A stretch of 42,130 nucleotides of DNA, taken from contig JAYMSP010000753.1 of the NCBI GenBank assembly GCA_036897095.1, positions 1 to 42,130 on the forward strand, given 5' to 3'. Position 1 is the first letter of the stretch. The number at the start of each line of letters is the position of its first letter. This DNA comes from Plantago elongata (lineage: Eukaryota > Streptophyta > Magnoliopsida > Lamiales > Plantaginaceae). Below are positions 23,292 through 32,851 of the stretch, piece after piece. The notes under the pieces are model-generated. The model was not told the DNA's origin. It worked only from the letters and a program-made list of their open reading frames with translations, and made no database searches. A program made the position numbers and the translations under genes.

Positions 23292-23387
23292 GGTGGTGGT
23301 GGTATTCTTATTTTTGTGTAGTGTGGTATAAGAATTTCAGTTAGCTCTCTTTGGTGTGTTGTGGTAGTATGTGTGGGAGAAGGCACC

Positions 23388-23395
23388 TTTATATA
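23388..23395 (-). promoter_or_regulatory. TATA box of the SAM-domain gene
   Basis: The minus strand reads CACTATATAAAGGTGCC, a strong TATATAAA element 97-104 bp upstream of the start codon, giving a short leader of roughly 65-70 nt. Confidence 0.7.
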
Positions 23396-23399
23396 GTGA

Positions 23400-24631
23400 T
23401 TGATGTTGAATATTACAAAGCAAGATTAATGAAATTACATTTCTTGAATAAAAAATGACAAAATATTAAAGAAGTATTCTTAATTGCATTTTATTGTAAA
23501 GTATTTTATTGTTGACTATTAGTTTAAAGTTCTCATGACTCCTCTCAATTTTAGATTTTATTATATAATATTGTTTATTTTCATTTTTTTCATTTCTAGA
23601 TTTGTCAATACTTTAATAATAAAATTCTTATGGGAACGATTTGTCGAACATGCTTTTTAAGAAAATAAGTATATTTTATTCGGGATACGTACAATTTTAA
23701 CGCATTTCGAGATGCGTCATAGATCTTAGATTCTACTTGTCGAGTTCTTTATGACATAATTTTGTGTTTGCGTAAGTATTTTATATGATATGTTTCCTAT
23801 CTTTGTTTTTTTTTTCCTTTGGCTTCATCAATATTTGTGTAGAACTTTTTACTGAGTATATTTCACTTTAATTGTAAAATTTTATCGTAGTTGTGTTTGA
23901 AATATAGAAACAATTAAGTTGTGTGTGTACGTGTAATATTTTACCAATAATTATATTCGTAGATTCCATTCCCAAAGTGTTCAATTTGTCGTGTTTCTAT
24001 CGAATAATTAAGCAACAACTAAATATATTTGTCACCATGCATGCAGAGTTTAAGACTTTAAATTCATAGATATTTACTGGTTATTATTTTGGTGATATCG
24101 TGTAGAGTATACAAGTTTGACTTCATATGTTGAGTATTTAATAGTGTTACCTTAATCTCTCATTAATAGTCATTATGAAGGTGGGTAAATTTGATTAGAT
24201 GGATAATCATTGATAGTTATTAAATAAAAAATACTCATTTTGTTCTCTTATTTAACACAACTAATTAAATTTGAGATTTATTATTTCTACTTTATTTTCA
24301 TAGATTACGCTATAATATTGACATGTTTTAGACTGTTATTATACTATAAAGAAATTAATTATAGTTACTAAGTATTTTGTAATGCTATTTTGGTATTCAC
24401 GTGAAAGGGGATGGATTCCATAATCAAGTGAATCAACGATTGTTTACTTCTTACGATGGAGGTTAGTTAGTGATTACACAATATGAGAAACGATTGTATT
24501 GCATGTTTAGTGTTGGTCCCGTTAGACAATAAGGTTAAAGTATGCAGTGACTTATATTCTTAGCCTTATGGTCTCAACATGAAAGGGTAGGTCTTCATCA
24601 GGTTGATAATAAATAAAATTACATGCTTTTG
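23400..24631. other. AT-rich intergenic stretch, nothing recognised
   Basis: Upstream region of the SAM-domain gene. No coding frame, RNA gene or clear repeat pair was seen. Confidence 0.5.
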
Positions 24632-24916
24632 AAAAACCTAACACCTATGAGCATTCCGAAACATAATTTTGAACCTTTCAGCTGTTGCGATGTATGTTTA
24701 GGAAGGAGCTCGATTTGCTATATTCATTTCAAACGGTAGATTTTCTTCACGTCCGACGTGATGGGAATACTCTAGTTCATAGTTTAGCTAAGGAATTATA
24801 TGTTGACTGTGATAGAAATTCCAATTTGCCTTTCGACTTGTAACTTGACTTTTGCCTCTTGGTTTATTGAATAATAGCAAACTACTTATGAAAGAAAGAA
24901 AAAAAAAACCTAACAC
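24632..24916 (+). mobile_element. 5'-truncated LINE (RNase H tail) with 13-bp target-site duplication
   Basis: The body, about 24645-24903, ends in an A-rich tail (aaagaaagaaaaaaaa) and is bracketed by a perfect 13-bp repeat, aaaaacctaacac, at 24632-24644 and 24904-24916. The frame 24694-24843 reads MFRKELDLLYSFQT, then VDFLHVRRDGNTLVHSLAKE, and stops at TAA. 'HVRR.GN..aH.LAK' is the closing motif of the RNase H-like (RVT_3) domain of plant LINEs. Severe 5' truncation, A-tail and duplication are the classic products of target-primed reverse transcription. The lack of stops in this short frame suggests a fairly young insertion. Confidence 0.8.
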
Positions 24917-25339
24917 TCATACAAGTTTCTAACTATCAAACGAGTAAGTTCATCTTTTATATATAGTGTCCAAACTAAAATGTATCTTAAGGACTAAGTT
25001 CACTTTTAATTTGATGAGAGTAAAAATGTCATGTTTTTGTTCATCACAATCTAAAATTGAATTAATAACTAGGCTAATGTAGTTTAAGGAAATGTAACTT
25101 TTATTGGAGCTCAAAAAATTAATATTTTATTCAAAAAATAAGTAAGTGAAAACGATGAAGCATCAAATTAGTCCCATATACTAATTATCTAAGTCTATCT
25201 ACATAAAAAATTGAAAATTACAAATATATTGAGAACAAAATGAATGAAGGCGAGAATTCAGTATATCCACCATTCTTAAAATATCTATAATGTCAACACG
25301 AACATGATAACTAATTAAAAGGCTATTATTGAAATACAT

Positions 25340-26290
25340 GCAGATTACGTCCCATCTCCGCTGCACAGATATATAGTTTCAACAAAGCATCATTAACTAG
25401 TTTTCCACATAAACTTTTATTTTCATAAATGTGCAATATCCATATTTAACTCATCCTCCCGACATCTAGAAATGTGTTCGTCTTGAAGCCAATGCAAGAA
25501 ATTTCAACCATGAATAATACATGAAGAGTATGTGGGCAATGATTCACATGCACAATTTATCATGTACAAACTAAAATAATGCAACAACCTTTCCCTGGTT
25601 GGTAATTTGTCTAAATAAGCTATCAAAGTTGAGAATAGAGCCCTAGAACGAGCTACATTTCCATACCAAATCTTCCTAAGAACCTTGAGTTTATGACTCC
25701 TAATCTCATGGTACACATACTTAGTGACAAATGTCTTGTTAGTTACAAACAATCGACCATGTTATATAATTTGCACCCCATATCCTATCCTTCAAGATAG
25801 CTTTTAGTATCCCTGTGCAACTACTATCATCTTGATATTTCATCACATGCCTCGGTTTGAAATAGGATATTAGTAGTTAACACCCATTTATACAATGTTC
25901 CATACTAACTTCAACATTATTGCTTTATTCTTGTATTAAAAAAATTCATATTCAGACCCCCTACAATTTTAGGTTCGCATTATTTTCCTACCCAACGATC
26001 TTCTTGTAGATTATATCTTTCCCATATAGAGGGAAAAAAATCTACAACAACCTTCTATATGATTCAAAACCTATTTAGGCAAAAGGAATACTTGCAACCA
26101 CATATCAGCTATGGGAAATAACACACTTTTGACAAGTTAAATCCTACCTGCATAACTCAAAATTTAGAGCTCTATTGATTTATTTTTTCCAACATATTCT
26201 CAAATATTACCTTAGTAAACTGCTTATGGCGTGAGATACAGTGACAAATGGAACCGCTAACGTCTCTACTTGATTCGAGTTTTGGATAAA
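25340..26290 (-). pseudogene. Decayed LINE reverse transcriptase (RT to zf-RVT) remnant
   Basis: Read on the minus strand from about 26270, the pieces follow the order of a plant LINE ORF2 with many stops and frameshifts. They are HKQFTKVIFENMLEKINQ, then SYAGRI and LVKSVLFPIADMWLQVFLLP ('LSYAGRlqLi.SVLf..q.yW.q.f.LP'), then NHIEGCCRFF, then GGLNMNFFN and KAIMLKLVWNIV ('GGLG..n...wN.A...K..Wni'). Last comes the zinc-finger-like RVT tail in the frame 25504-25752: KIWYGNVARSRALFS and LDKLPTRERLLHY ('vW....PrhsF..Wla....LpT.dRl'). The 3' end is ill-defined, near 25340 or lower. It is clearly non-functional. Confidence 0.8.
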
Positions 26291-26600
26291 GAAGACTTCA
26301 CTTCTAGCCATAGAATAACCTTAACTTCAACTCCACGTGAAATTACATCGACTCCCTGAGGTCATATCCCTTACTCTCACGAACTTTCTTCTCTTGTCAC
26401 ACAATAACCTGAACTTCAATTGGTTGATATACTCTGAGCTTCCCTATGTATACCTCCTAAAACATATATAATGTTGCACATTTTGAGGGGTTTAGCATCA
26501 TACGCTAAATAATTAAAGTACTACAAGCACCTATTCTAAGTTTCATCACAAACCCTGATGTCCGAGCTGGAGCACCTGAGGGGTGGGGTGGGTGGGAGTG

Positions 26601-27280
26601 TGTTAGAACGGTAACCCAGTTTGCAAGTGTCAAATCAGGAAGAGATTTTACTCAAGAGAGAGATGAAAACTCTCAATGTAGTAATTATGAGAGAAGTTAT
26701 GATATCAATTATCTTGCGGTTTGGGAATTTGTGCTATATTTATAGTTATCATGTACTCATGGAGAAACCCATAAGATGATGCAAAATGTAATGTCTAGAT
26801 TTTGACATCTATGCTTCCATTGGCCCACATACCAATAGTGGGTACAAGTCAAATACTAAATGAGTCTGAGAGGGTAGATTGGTCCTTTTACCTATCAAAA
26901 TAGTACTATTCCCATTGCAGGGTCCTATATACAAGGCTCTACGAAGTATTTTAAGGTTCCAGTATGCATACGTTTGGACTTATTGTTAAGGTGGCACCCG
27001 AGTTTACCTCGTCCGGGCGTAGGCATATTGGTATTTGACAATATCGAATCACGATAAGACCATGAGGTCTCCCATCGGGCTCGAAAGACGTTCACCCTGA
27101 TGGGTCGGACCAGCTGATAAGGTGTACTGTATTGAACGTATTGGTCGTCCCAGAACGGTCTCCATGAGGCGGACCGTTTAAGGGTCAGACCAGTACAAAC
27201 TTGATGATCTAAGCCTTAATGCGCTTTAGGACATGCTCTAATGACGTCCTTAACGGATTTGACATATATCCGTATCAACA
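26601..27280. mobile_element. Solo-LTR candidate (~680 bp)
   Basis: The segment starts TGTTAGAACGG and ends CCGTATCAACA, whose reverse complement is TGTTGATACGG, so it has the TG...CA ends with short inverted repeats of an LTR. The interior is more GC-rich than its surroundings (27000-27200) and has a TATA-like 'gctatatttatag' near 26742. No primer-binding site follows 27280 and no polypurine tract or gag-pol coding lies beside it, hence a solo LTR. The flanking 5-mers (gagtg / acaca) do not match, so a clean target-site duplication is absent. Confidence 0.5.
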
Positions 27281-28013
27281 ACACAAATTGCATAGACTCC
27301 ACGGGGTCATAACCCCCTCACTCTCATGGACAATCTTGTTCAGGTTTCCCCTATACACTTAATATTCATATAACAAAAGAGCTCAAAATCCTCTTGATTA
27401 AAATTGTCTTTGATACAACCAATCCAATCTCATAATCTCCCTGTCCATACGTTGGAGGAACAAATTAGAGAATTTTAAAACAATCCATTAGCATCTAGCA
27501 GATGCCCAATCCGTAATAATGTATGAGATCCGTGGCTATAGTGAGCGATGAGATTATAGAGAAACATTAAATGAGCAAATGAATATCGAGGAGTTACAAA
27601 CCTCATTCGTCATAGAGTAATGTCGGTTCGTATAGATTCCGAAATAAATGAGATAACCAATAAGCGATGGACACATCATGCTAGCTAACCTAAAAATGTA
27701 ATAATGCTCCAAATAGGAGGACTAGAGTGAACAAAAAAAAAGTGAAAGAAGAGGAAAGTGGAAGATCTTAGCCAAAATAAGCTCTCACTCATTCATCAAA
27801 GTGTTAAAGAAAGTCAAAATCGTTTTGTTTGGCAGTTACAAGTTGGAAAGAATTCTGAGCATCCTACTTTCTCTTTCTTCTCCAATTTACCTCTGCTTCT
27901 CCATAAGCCCTAGACTCACTCCACTACCCACTACCCAATCAATCAAGCCGCCAATTTCACCTCTCACTCACTCACTCTTTCGTTCTCCTGTCCGATTACA
28001 GTCGCCGGTTTCA
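27281..28013 (+). other. Upstream region and 5' leader of the PUR-alpha gene
   Basis: 27281-27780 shows no coding content. From about 27840 the plus strand becomes C/T-rich (ctttctctttcttctccaat), typical of a plant 5' leader, and it leads into the ATG at 28014. An upstream open frame beginning near 27801 is continuous with the PUR-alpha frame, but its residues are not family-like, so ATG 28014 was chosen. Confidence 0.5.
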
Positions 28014-30878
28014 ATGGAGGGCAATTCAGGTGGTGTTGGAGGAGGTGGTGGAAACGACGTCGAATTGGTGTGCAAAACCTTGCAGGTGGAACACAAGCTC
28101 TTCTACTTCGATCTCAAGGAGAATCCGCGTGGTAGGTATCTCAAGATCTCCGAGAAGACATCGGCAACAAGGTCTACTATCATAGTACCTTCCAACGGCA
28201 TCTCCTGGTTCCTTGATCTGTTCAATTACTATGTCAATTCCGATGAGCAGGACTTGTTTAGCAAAGAACTCCAGCTTGATACTAAGGCACATCGTCTTCC
28301 TTTCATTTTCCGTCGTTTCACACACAATTCACATATAAGATTACAATTCATATAAGATTATTGTTATGTGGAAATTGGAATGTATGTTTTTGATTTTGAT
28401 TTGTTTTGTCTGCAGGTGTTTTATTTCGATGTTGGAGAAAATCGAAGGGGCCGGTTTCTCAAAGTCAGTTTCTTTTCTTTGTCTGTGCTTGTAGCAACTC
28501 GATTTTGTCGATTTTTGGTGTTCTGACTGAGGGTTTTCTTGTTCTATTTGGTCTTATGTCTGTTTTGATGATCATGCTACTTTTTTCGGATGTATCGAGA
28601 TTGTTATTGTATAATCTTATCATATCCTCGTAATGAAGGGAATATGGAATGCTAAAATGAATCTCGATTTGCTGGCAATTGGGTTTAGTTTATGGTGACC
28701 TTATAAGGGCATGTATTTACTGGTTGCTATTTTTGAAAAACTTATCTTCCAAAGACGTGTCATTTGCTGGTTGAATACCTATTTTGGAACAAATCTTTCA
28801 AATGAGCCGTTGTTTTTCCTGGTTTGAAACTGTAACTTTACCAGCGCATTTCTTTTGCCGGTTCAAAACTGCTTCTGAAACACTTACCGTACAAGTGTGG
28901 ATCGTTTGCTGGTTGGTAACTATTTGTGAACCTAGTAAATTTGCACCCTTCACTGGTTGGAAATTATGTCCTGAACATACTCTTATAATGCTGTCTCTTT
29001 TGTTGGTCGAGAACTACTTCTAAAACATTACTGCAAAGGCTTGTGTTTTTTTTCCTGTGTGAACTGTTTGCCAAGTACCAACTTACAAAGGTGTCTATTG
29101 CCAATCTCACAAATCTAACAATTTGAAGAAAAAAAAATTATTGATGCATTTTTCATCCATCTCTCAGTTGAGCCTATCAAGTGGCAACCTTTCTGAGAAT
29201 GCAGGCCTTGAGACCAAAGTGGCCTCTCCATAACCTTTGACAATATATCCTTAATTTCTTACGTGGGACATACTTTTGTGGTCATGAAGGGGTGATGATG
29301 TCTGTGAGACTCTAAAGTAAAACCACCATTGGCTATTTAATTAGGAACTTAACTAAACTTCCATCCATACCAGACTCAACTGATAGGAAATGATGCAAAA
29401 TAATGATTTATACAAGCCCAGGATGTTGACCTGGGGAGTTGTTTTCCTACATGTACATGCTGCACTCTGTAAAATAACGGAATGCACTGTTTTACTTTGA
29501 TGTACACCAAGCTTAGTTATATTGTACTAGAACATGGCTACACCGTGAATCATGAGGTCAGTTTGAACAATTTAAGCTTTGCAGATATTATACATGAGTT
29601 TATGGCTTCCAATTCGTCTAGCCCCCTGGAAACTTTTGCATTTCATACCCCATTCATTCTAGAACGAAAATGAATGGATAGAAGTTCCTTAAAAAACCTG
29701 CTTAAAATGACCTTAAAATACCCCATTCTCTCTGCAATGTAGGTATATATACTATAAACTTAATTTTTTTTTTATCCAGCCTTTTGTGCCGCATCTTTAT
29801 AAATAGTACTTCTTAGAGTTTCTTTATTATAAGCCCTGAAGGTATACCAGACCAGTTAGATGTTTCTCTTGTGATCTGTCTGGTTACATACACCTTTTTT
29901 CCTCTTCCTCTCTTTCCATAATTGTCTATGGGTTTTGTTGCTTTTCTTGTTATTCGCACTGAAGGGTTTGCAACTTGGTGCCGGCATACTTTTTTAATAT
30001 AATTCTTGAATTGGACCAGTCCTCTTTGTTGCATTCTTGTGGTACTATTCTGTTGCCAGAAGTTGAGTTTTCAAATGCATCATACACCATGAAGTTTTAC
30101 AATTTGCTATAAAAGCTGCATTTCAGAGTCTATGTATGTCTTAAGTGATTTGTAAATGTGCAGATATCTGAGGCTTCTGTCAGTCGAAACCGCAGTACCA
30201 TCATTGTCCCGGCAGGAACTGCCAGGGACGAAGGATGGTCTGCATTTAGGAACATCCTGGCAGAAATAAATGAAGCATCACAGCTTTTCATCCTTCCCAA
30301 TCAGGTAATCTCTTTCAGCAGTTCCATGTATATTATCCCTGGTCACCTTTGAGGTGGCACAGAGGCAAACTCTTGATTTAATTTTTTTTGAACTTCAGCC
30401 AAACCCTGAAGCTCCAGAACGCCATGTTGGGCTTTCAGACGATGTAGGGGCTGGTTTTATATCCAGCCACAGTTCTCAACTTGGCCGAGCATCTGATTTG
30501 AATGCCTCTTCTGATCTGCCACCATCTGAGGACCTAGGTAGTTTAGGAGTTTCCAAAGTGATTAGAGCTGATCAAAAGAAATTCTTCTTTGATCTTGGGA
30601 GCAATAACAGGGGTCATTTCCTGAGAATATCTGAGGTTTGTATATTATTATCGCCCCTAATCCGATTAAACGTAATTTCTGAATTATCGTGCCTTTTGTT
30701 TTACATGGTTTACCACAAACTGCAGGTGACGGGGTCGGACCGCTCGTCAATCATTCTCCCGCTGTCTGGCCTGAAACAGTTCCATGAAATGGTAGGTCAC
30801 TTTGTGGATATAACGAAGGATCGGATCGAGGGGATGACTGGTGCTAATGTTAGGACAGTGGACCCTCCTCAGAGGTAG
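28014..30878 (+). CDS. PURA1: PUR-alpha single-stranded nucleic-acid-binding protein, 283 aa, 5 exons
   Basis: Exons: 28014-28286, 28416-28463, 30164-30304, 30399-30635, 30726-30878, all joined in phase 0. Residues 5-13 are Gly-rich (GGVGGGGGN). Three PUR repeats follow: about 16-78 (LFYFDLKENPRGRYLKISE), about 90-150 (VFYFDVGENRRGRFLKISE, split by intron 2) and about 206-268 (KFFFDLGSNNRGHFLRISE), separated by an acidic/Ser-rich linker. Family knowledge: PUR-alpha proteins bind purine-rich single-stranded DNA and RNA, and in plants they bind telobox-type promoter elements of ribosomal and cell-cycle genes. The length matches the ~300-aa plant proteins. Introns 2-4 are GT-AG. Intron 1 needs a GC donor (AAG|GCACATC), because no phase-0 GT exists near the exon end. 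Intron 2 (1.7 kb) holds a 48-bp minisatellite. Confidence 0.92.
28706..29095 (+). repeat. Degenerate ~48-bp minisatellite in PUR-alpha intron 2, about 8 units
   Basis: A CTGGTTG-like box recurs at 28721, 28768, 28820, 28859, 28910, 28954, 29004 and 29056 (spacings 47, 52, 39, 51, 44, 50, 52). Each unit continues with 'aaactattt.tgaac' and '..cttac..caaaggcgtgtc'-like text. The units are strongly diverged. None has protein-coding character across the array, although chance frames run through it. Confidence 0.75.
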
Positions 30879-31051
30879 GATGTGGATAAGATTCTGGATA
30901 AACACACTCAACAACTATATGAGGTGTTTTTTTAACAGTGTCTTGTGTGGGCACCATGTGTTGTGGTTGGTCTGGGGTGCAATTGTGAGCTCGCTTGCTA
31001 CTGCTGTTGTCAATGTGGTTTGAAGATTGATTTGTCTTTGACTTAAGTCTG

Positions 31052-31057
31052 AATAAA
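31052..31057 (+). terminator. Putative poly(A) signal AATAAA of the PUR-alpha gene
   Basis: AATAAA 174 bp after the stop codon at 30876-30878, in T-rich context followed by 'gaagtattgggtg'. Confidence 0.55.
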
Positions 31058-31755
31058 GAAGTATTGGGTGTCTCATTGAATCAGTGATTGTTTGTGAAGT
31101 TAATAATTGAGAGCTTGATTTTTTAGATTATAGTGAACCATTTTATTTTTTATATATAAATCACTACGTAATGACAATGATGTTTGTTGGGCAAAAAAGT
31201 TATATTTATACATTTAGATCTTCTTTTCACATTGTTACACTGTCTTTTAGCTTGTTGAAGCCTTGTGCTAGTTCATCTACCAATATGGATTGTTTTACTT
31301 AGTTTTGTCCAGTTGCTTGATGCTATCCTTATCCTCTGTCAAGCAGAAGAATCCGAATAGCTCTTGGTATAGCATGTTTGGCAGGGGTTAAATAGTTATT
31401 CTTCCATATTGAGAATAGCTCCCCGTCCTCTCTTTTAGTAGAGGAAATAAGTGATGTATTAAATAGTAAACTCAGCTACCAGACCCATCCATTGATTTGC
31501 AAAAACTCCAGTCAGCTGCGTACGTGCCTGCCCGCTTATTGAACTTGAGGGGAAAGGAATTTAATCTAGTTGCTCGTTTAATGCAATGCTGATAGATCAA
31601 TCTAGCTATAAACTAATGGCTTGGTTGGTTAATTGGCAACATAGAAATAAATTTCATCAACAACCCTTTCTTTACGCATAAACACTGTTAAAACAGAGAA
31701 AATATAAGAAATTTTTTTTGCTAAGCAACAAGTAGAAACAAAACAGATTCTTTGT

Positions 31756-31941
31756 AGATGTCAACCACCTGGTGTCTGATAACAGATTTTGCATGAAGTG
31801 AAAATTGATGGATTTTCTCCGGAACATGCAGGAATTGGATGTGTCTTCAGAAATCCTGATGGTAGTTTTGTGAGAGCTCCTGCCCTTTACGTATGCATCA
31901 CTTGCAACAACAATTCTGAAATCATATTTACACAAGTATAG
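31756..31941 (+). pseudogene. LINE-type RNase H domain fragment
   Basis: In one frame: RCQPPGV, two stops (TGA TAA), then HEVKIDGFSPEHAGIGCVFR, then NPDGSFVRA, ending at TAG 31939-31941. This is the start of an RVT_3 RNase H domain ('W.pPp.g..K.N.DGaf....aG.G.v.Rd..G.f'), with the first catalytic Asp in KIDG. It is an isolated fragment between PUR-alpha and the SKS gene. The rest of the element is missing or unrecognisable. Confidence 0.65.
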
Positions 31942-31999
31942 TGGACTAATGTTCCAATGTTATAATACAATATCCACTAACATTTCTAGGCAAATTGTA

Positions 32000-32600
32000 A
32001 TGACACCACTTTTTTTTTTCCACTTTCCGAAGAGCGTTTATTATTTATTCTGTCCCATCAAACTTCATAATTTTATGCGAAAAGGTAAATAATAATAAAA
32101 AGTAAAAGGTGTGTAAAATTGTATTTTTAGTGACAATGTGTGTAATTTTTATGTAAAGTTGAAATTGTTTATTATTTGTTAATGGTTCATTTTTTAGTAA
32201 TGTATGAAGTTTGATGGAACGATTAAAAATGGTAAATGTATGAAGTTGGACAAAATTGTTGTAAAATTTATTCTCATAATATAAATAAGAAACTGATGTT
32301 CTCATGAAGACGTTTACATTAAAAATATCTAGGGAACTATTTAAAATAATATTACTTGAATATGTAAGTTTATTCACGGAACGTGGATAGACTAAACGAG
32401 GCCAGCAAACATGGTCATAATCAGATTTAATGATAAAAATTATGATTATTATTTAAAACATTAACCTTCCACTTAAAATAAAATTGCTACATTTCGTGTA
32501 TTACTAAAAGTAGAGGAAAACAGATAAAGATAACAAGTTATTAGTGATTCAAAAACTGCTGGAAATAGCAGAATTTATTCCAAACCAGAGATGTACAAGG
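32000..32600. other. AT-rich upstream region of the SKS gene
   Basis: No coding frame or repeat recognised. It lies between the RNase H fragment and the SKS promoter. Confidence 0.4.
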
Positions 32601-32706
32601 AGATATGAAAGGAACAGAGCAAAGTGAGGAAATGGTGATGACAGATGCCACAATAAAGAGAATCAATATGCACCTACATCTGTTTCACCTGCTCAACACC
32701 ACCCAA

Positions 32707-32715
32707 TATAAAAAG
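32707..32715 (+). promoter_or_regulatory. TATA box of the SKS-like gene
   Basis: 'ccaatataaaaagctccc' contains TATAAAAAG, about 140 bp upstream of the ATG at 32852. A CCAAT-like box overlaps it on the 5' side. GTGA motifs upstream (near 32624 and 32636) resemble short elements reported in pollen promoters, but they are too short to be evidence on their own. Confidence 0.65.
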
Positions 32716-32851
32716 CTCCCAACACAAACACCACCAACAGACATTCTTTCCAAGCTCTCTTGCTGGAAGAAGACGCTCTTCTTCTTGCAAATATCCCCAA
32801 AAAATAAAAAATAAAAAGGGAAAAACAAACAACATAATAAAACTGGAAACC

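Noticed and set aside
23133-23321. Val/Gly-rich plus-strand open frame
   Set aside because: It is the complement of the trinucleotide repeat that encodes the Asn/Thr/Asp N-terminus of the SAM-domain protein.
32045-32377. 110-codon minus-strand open frame
   Set aside because: Composition is typical of AT-rich chance frames. No motif, and no promoter or splice context.
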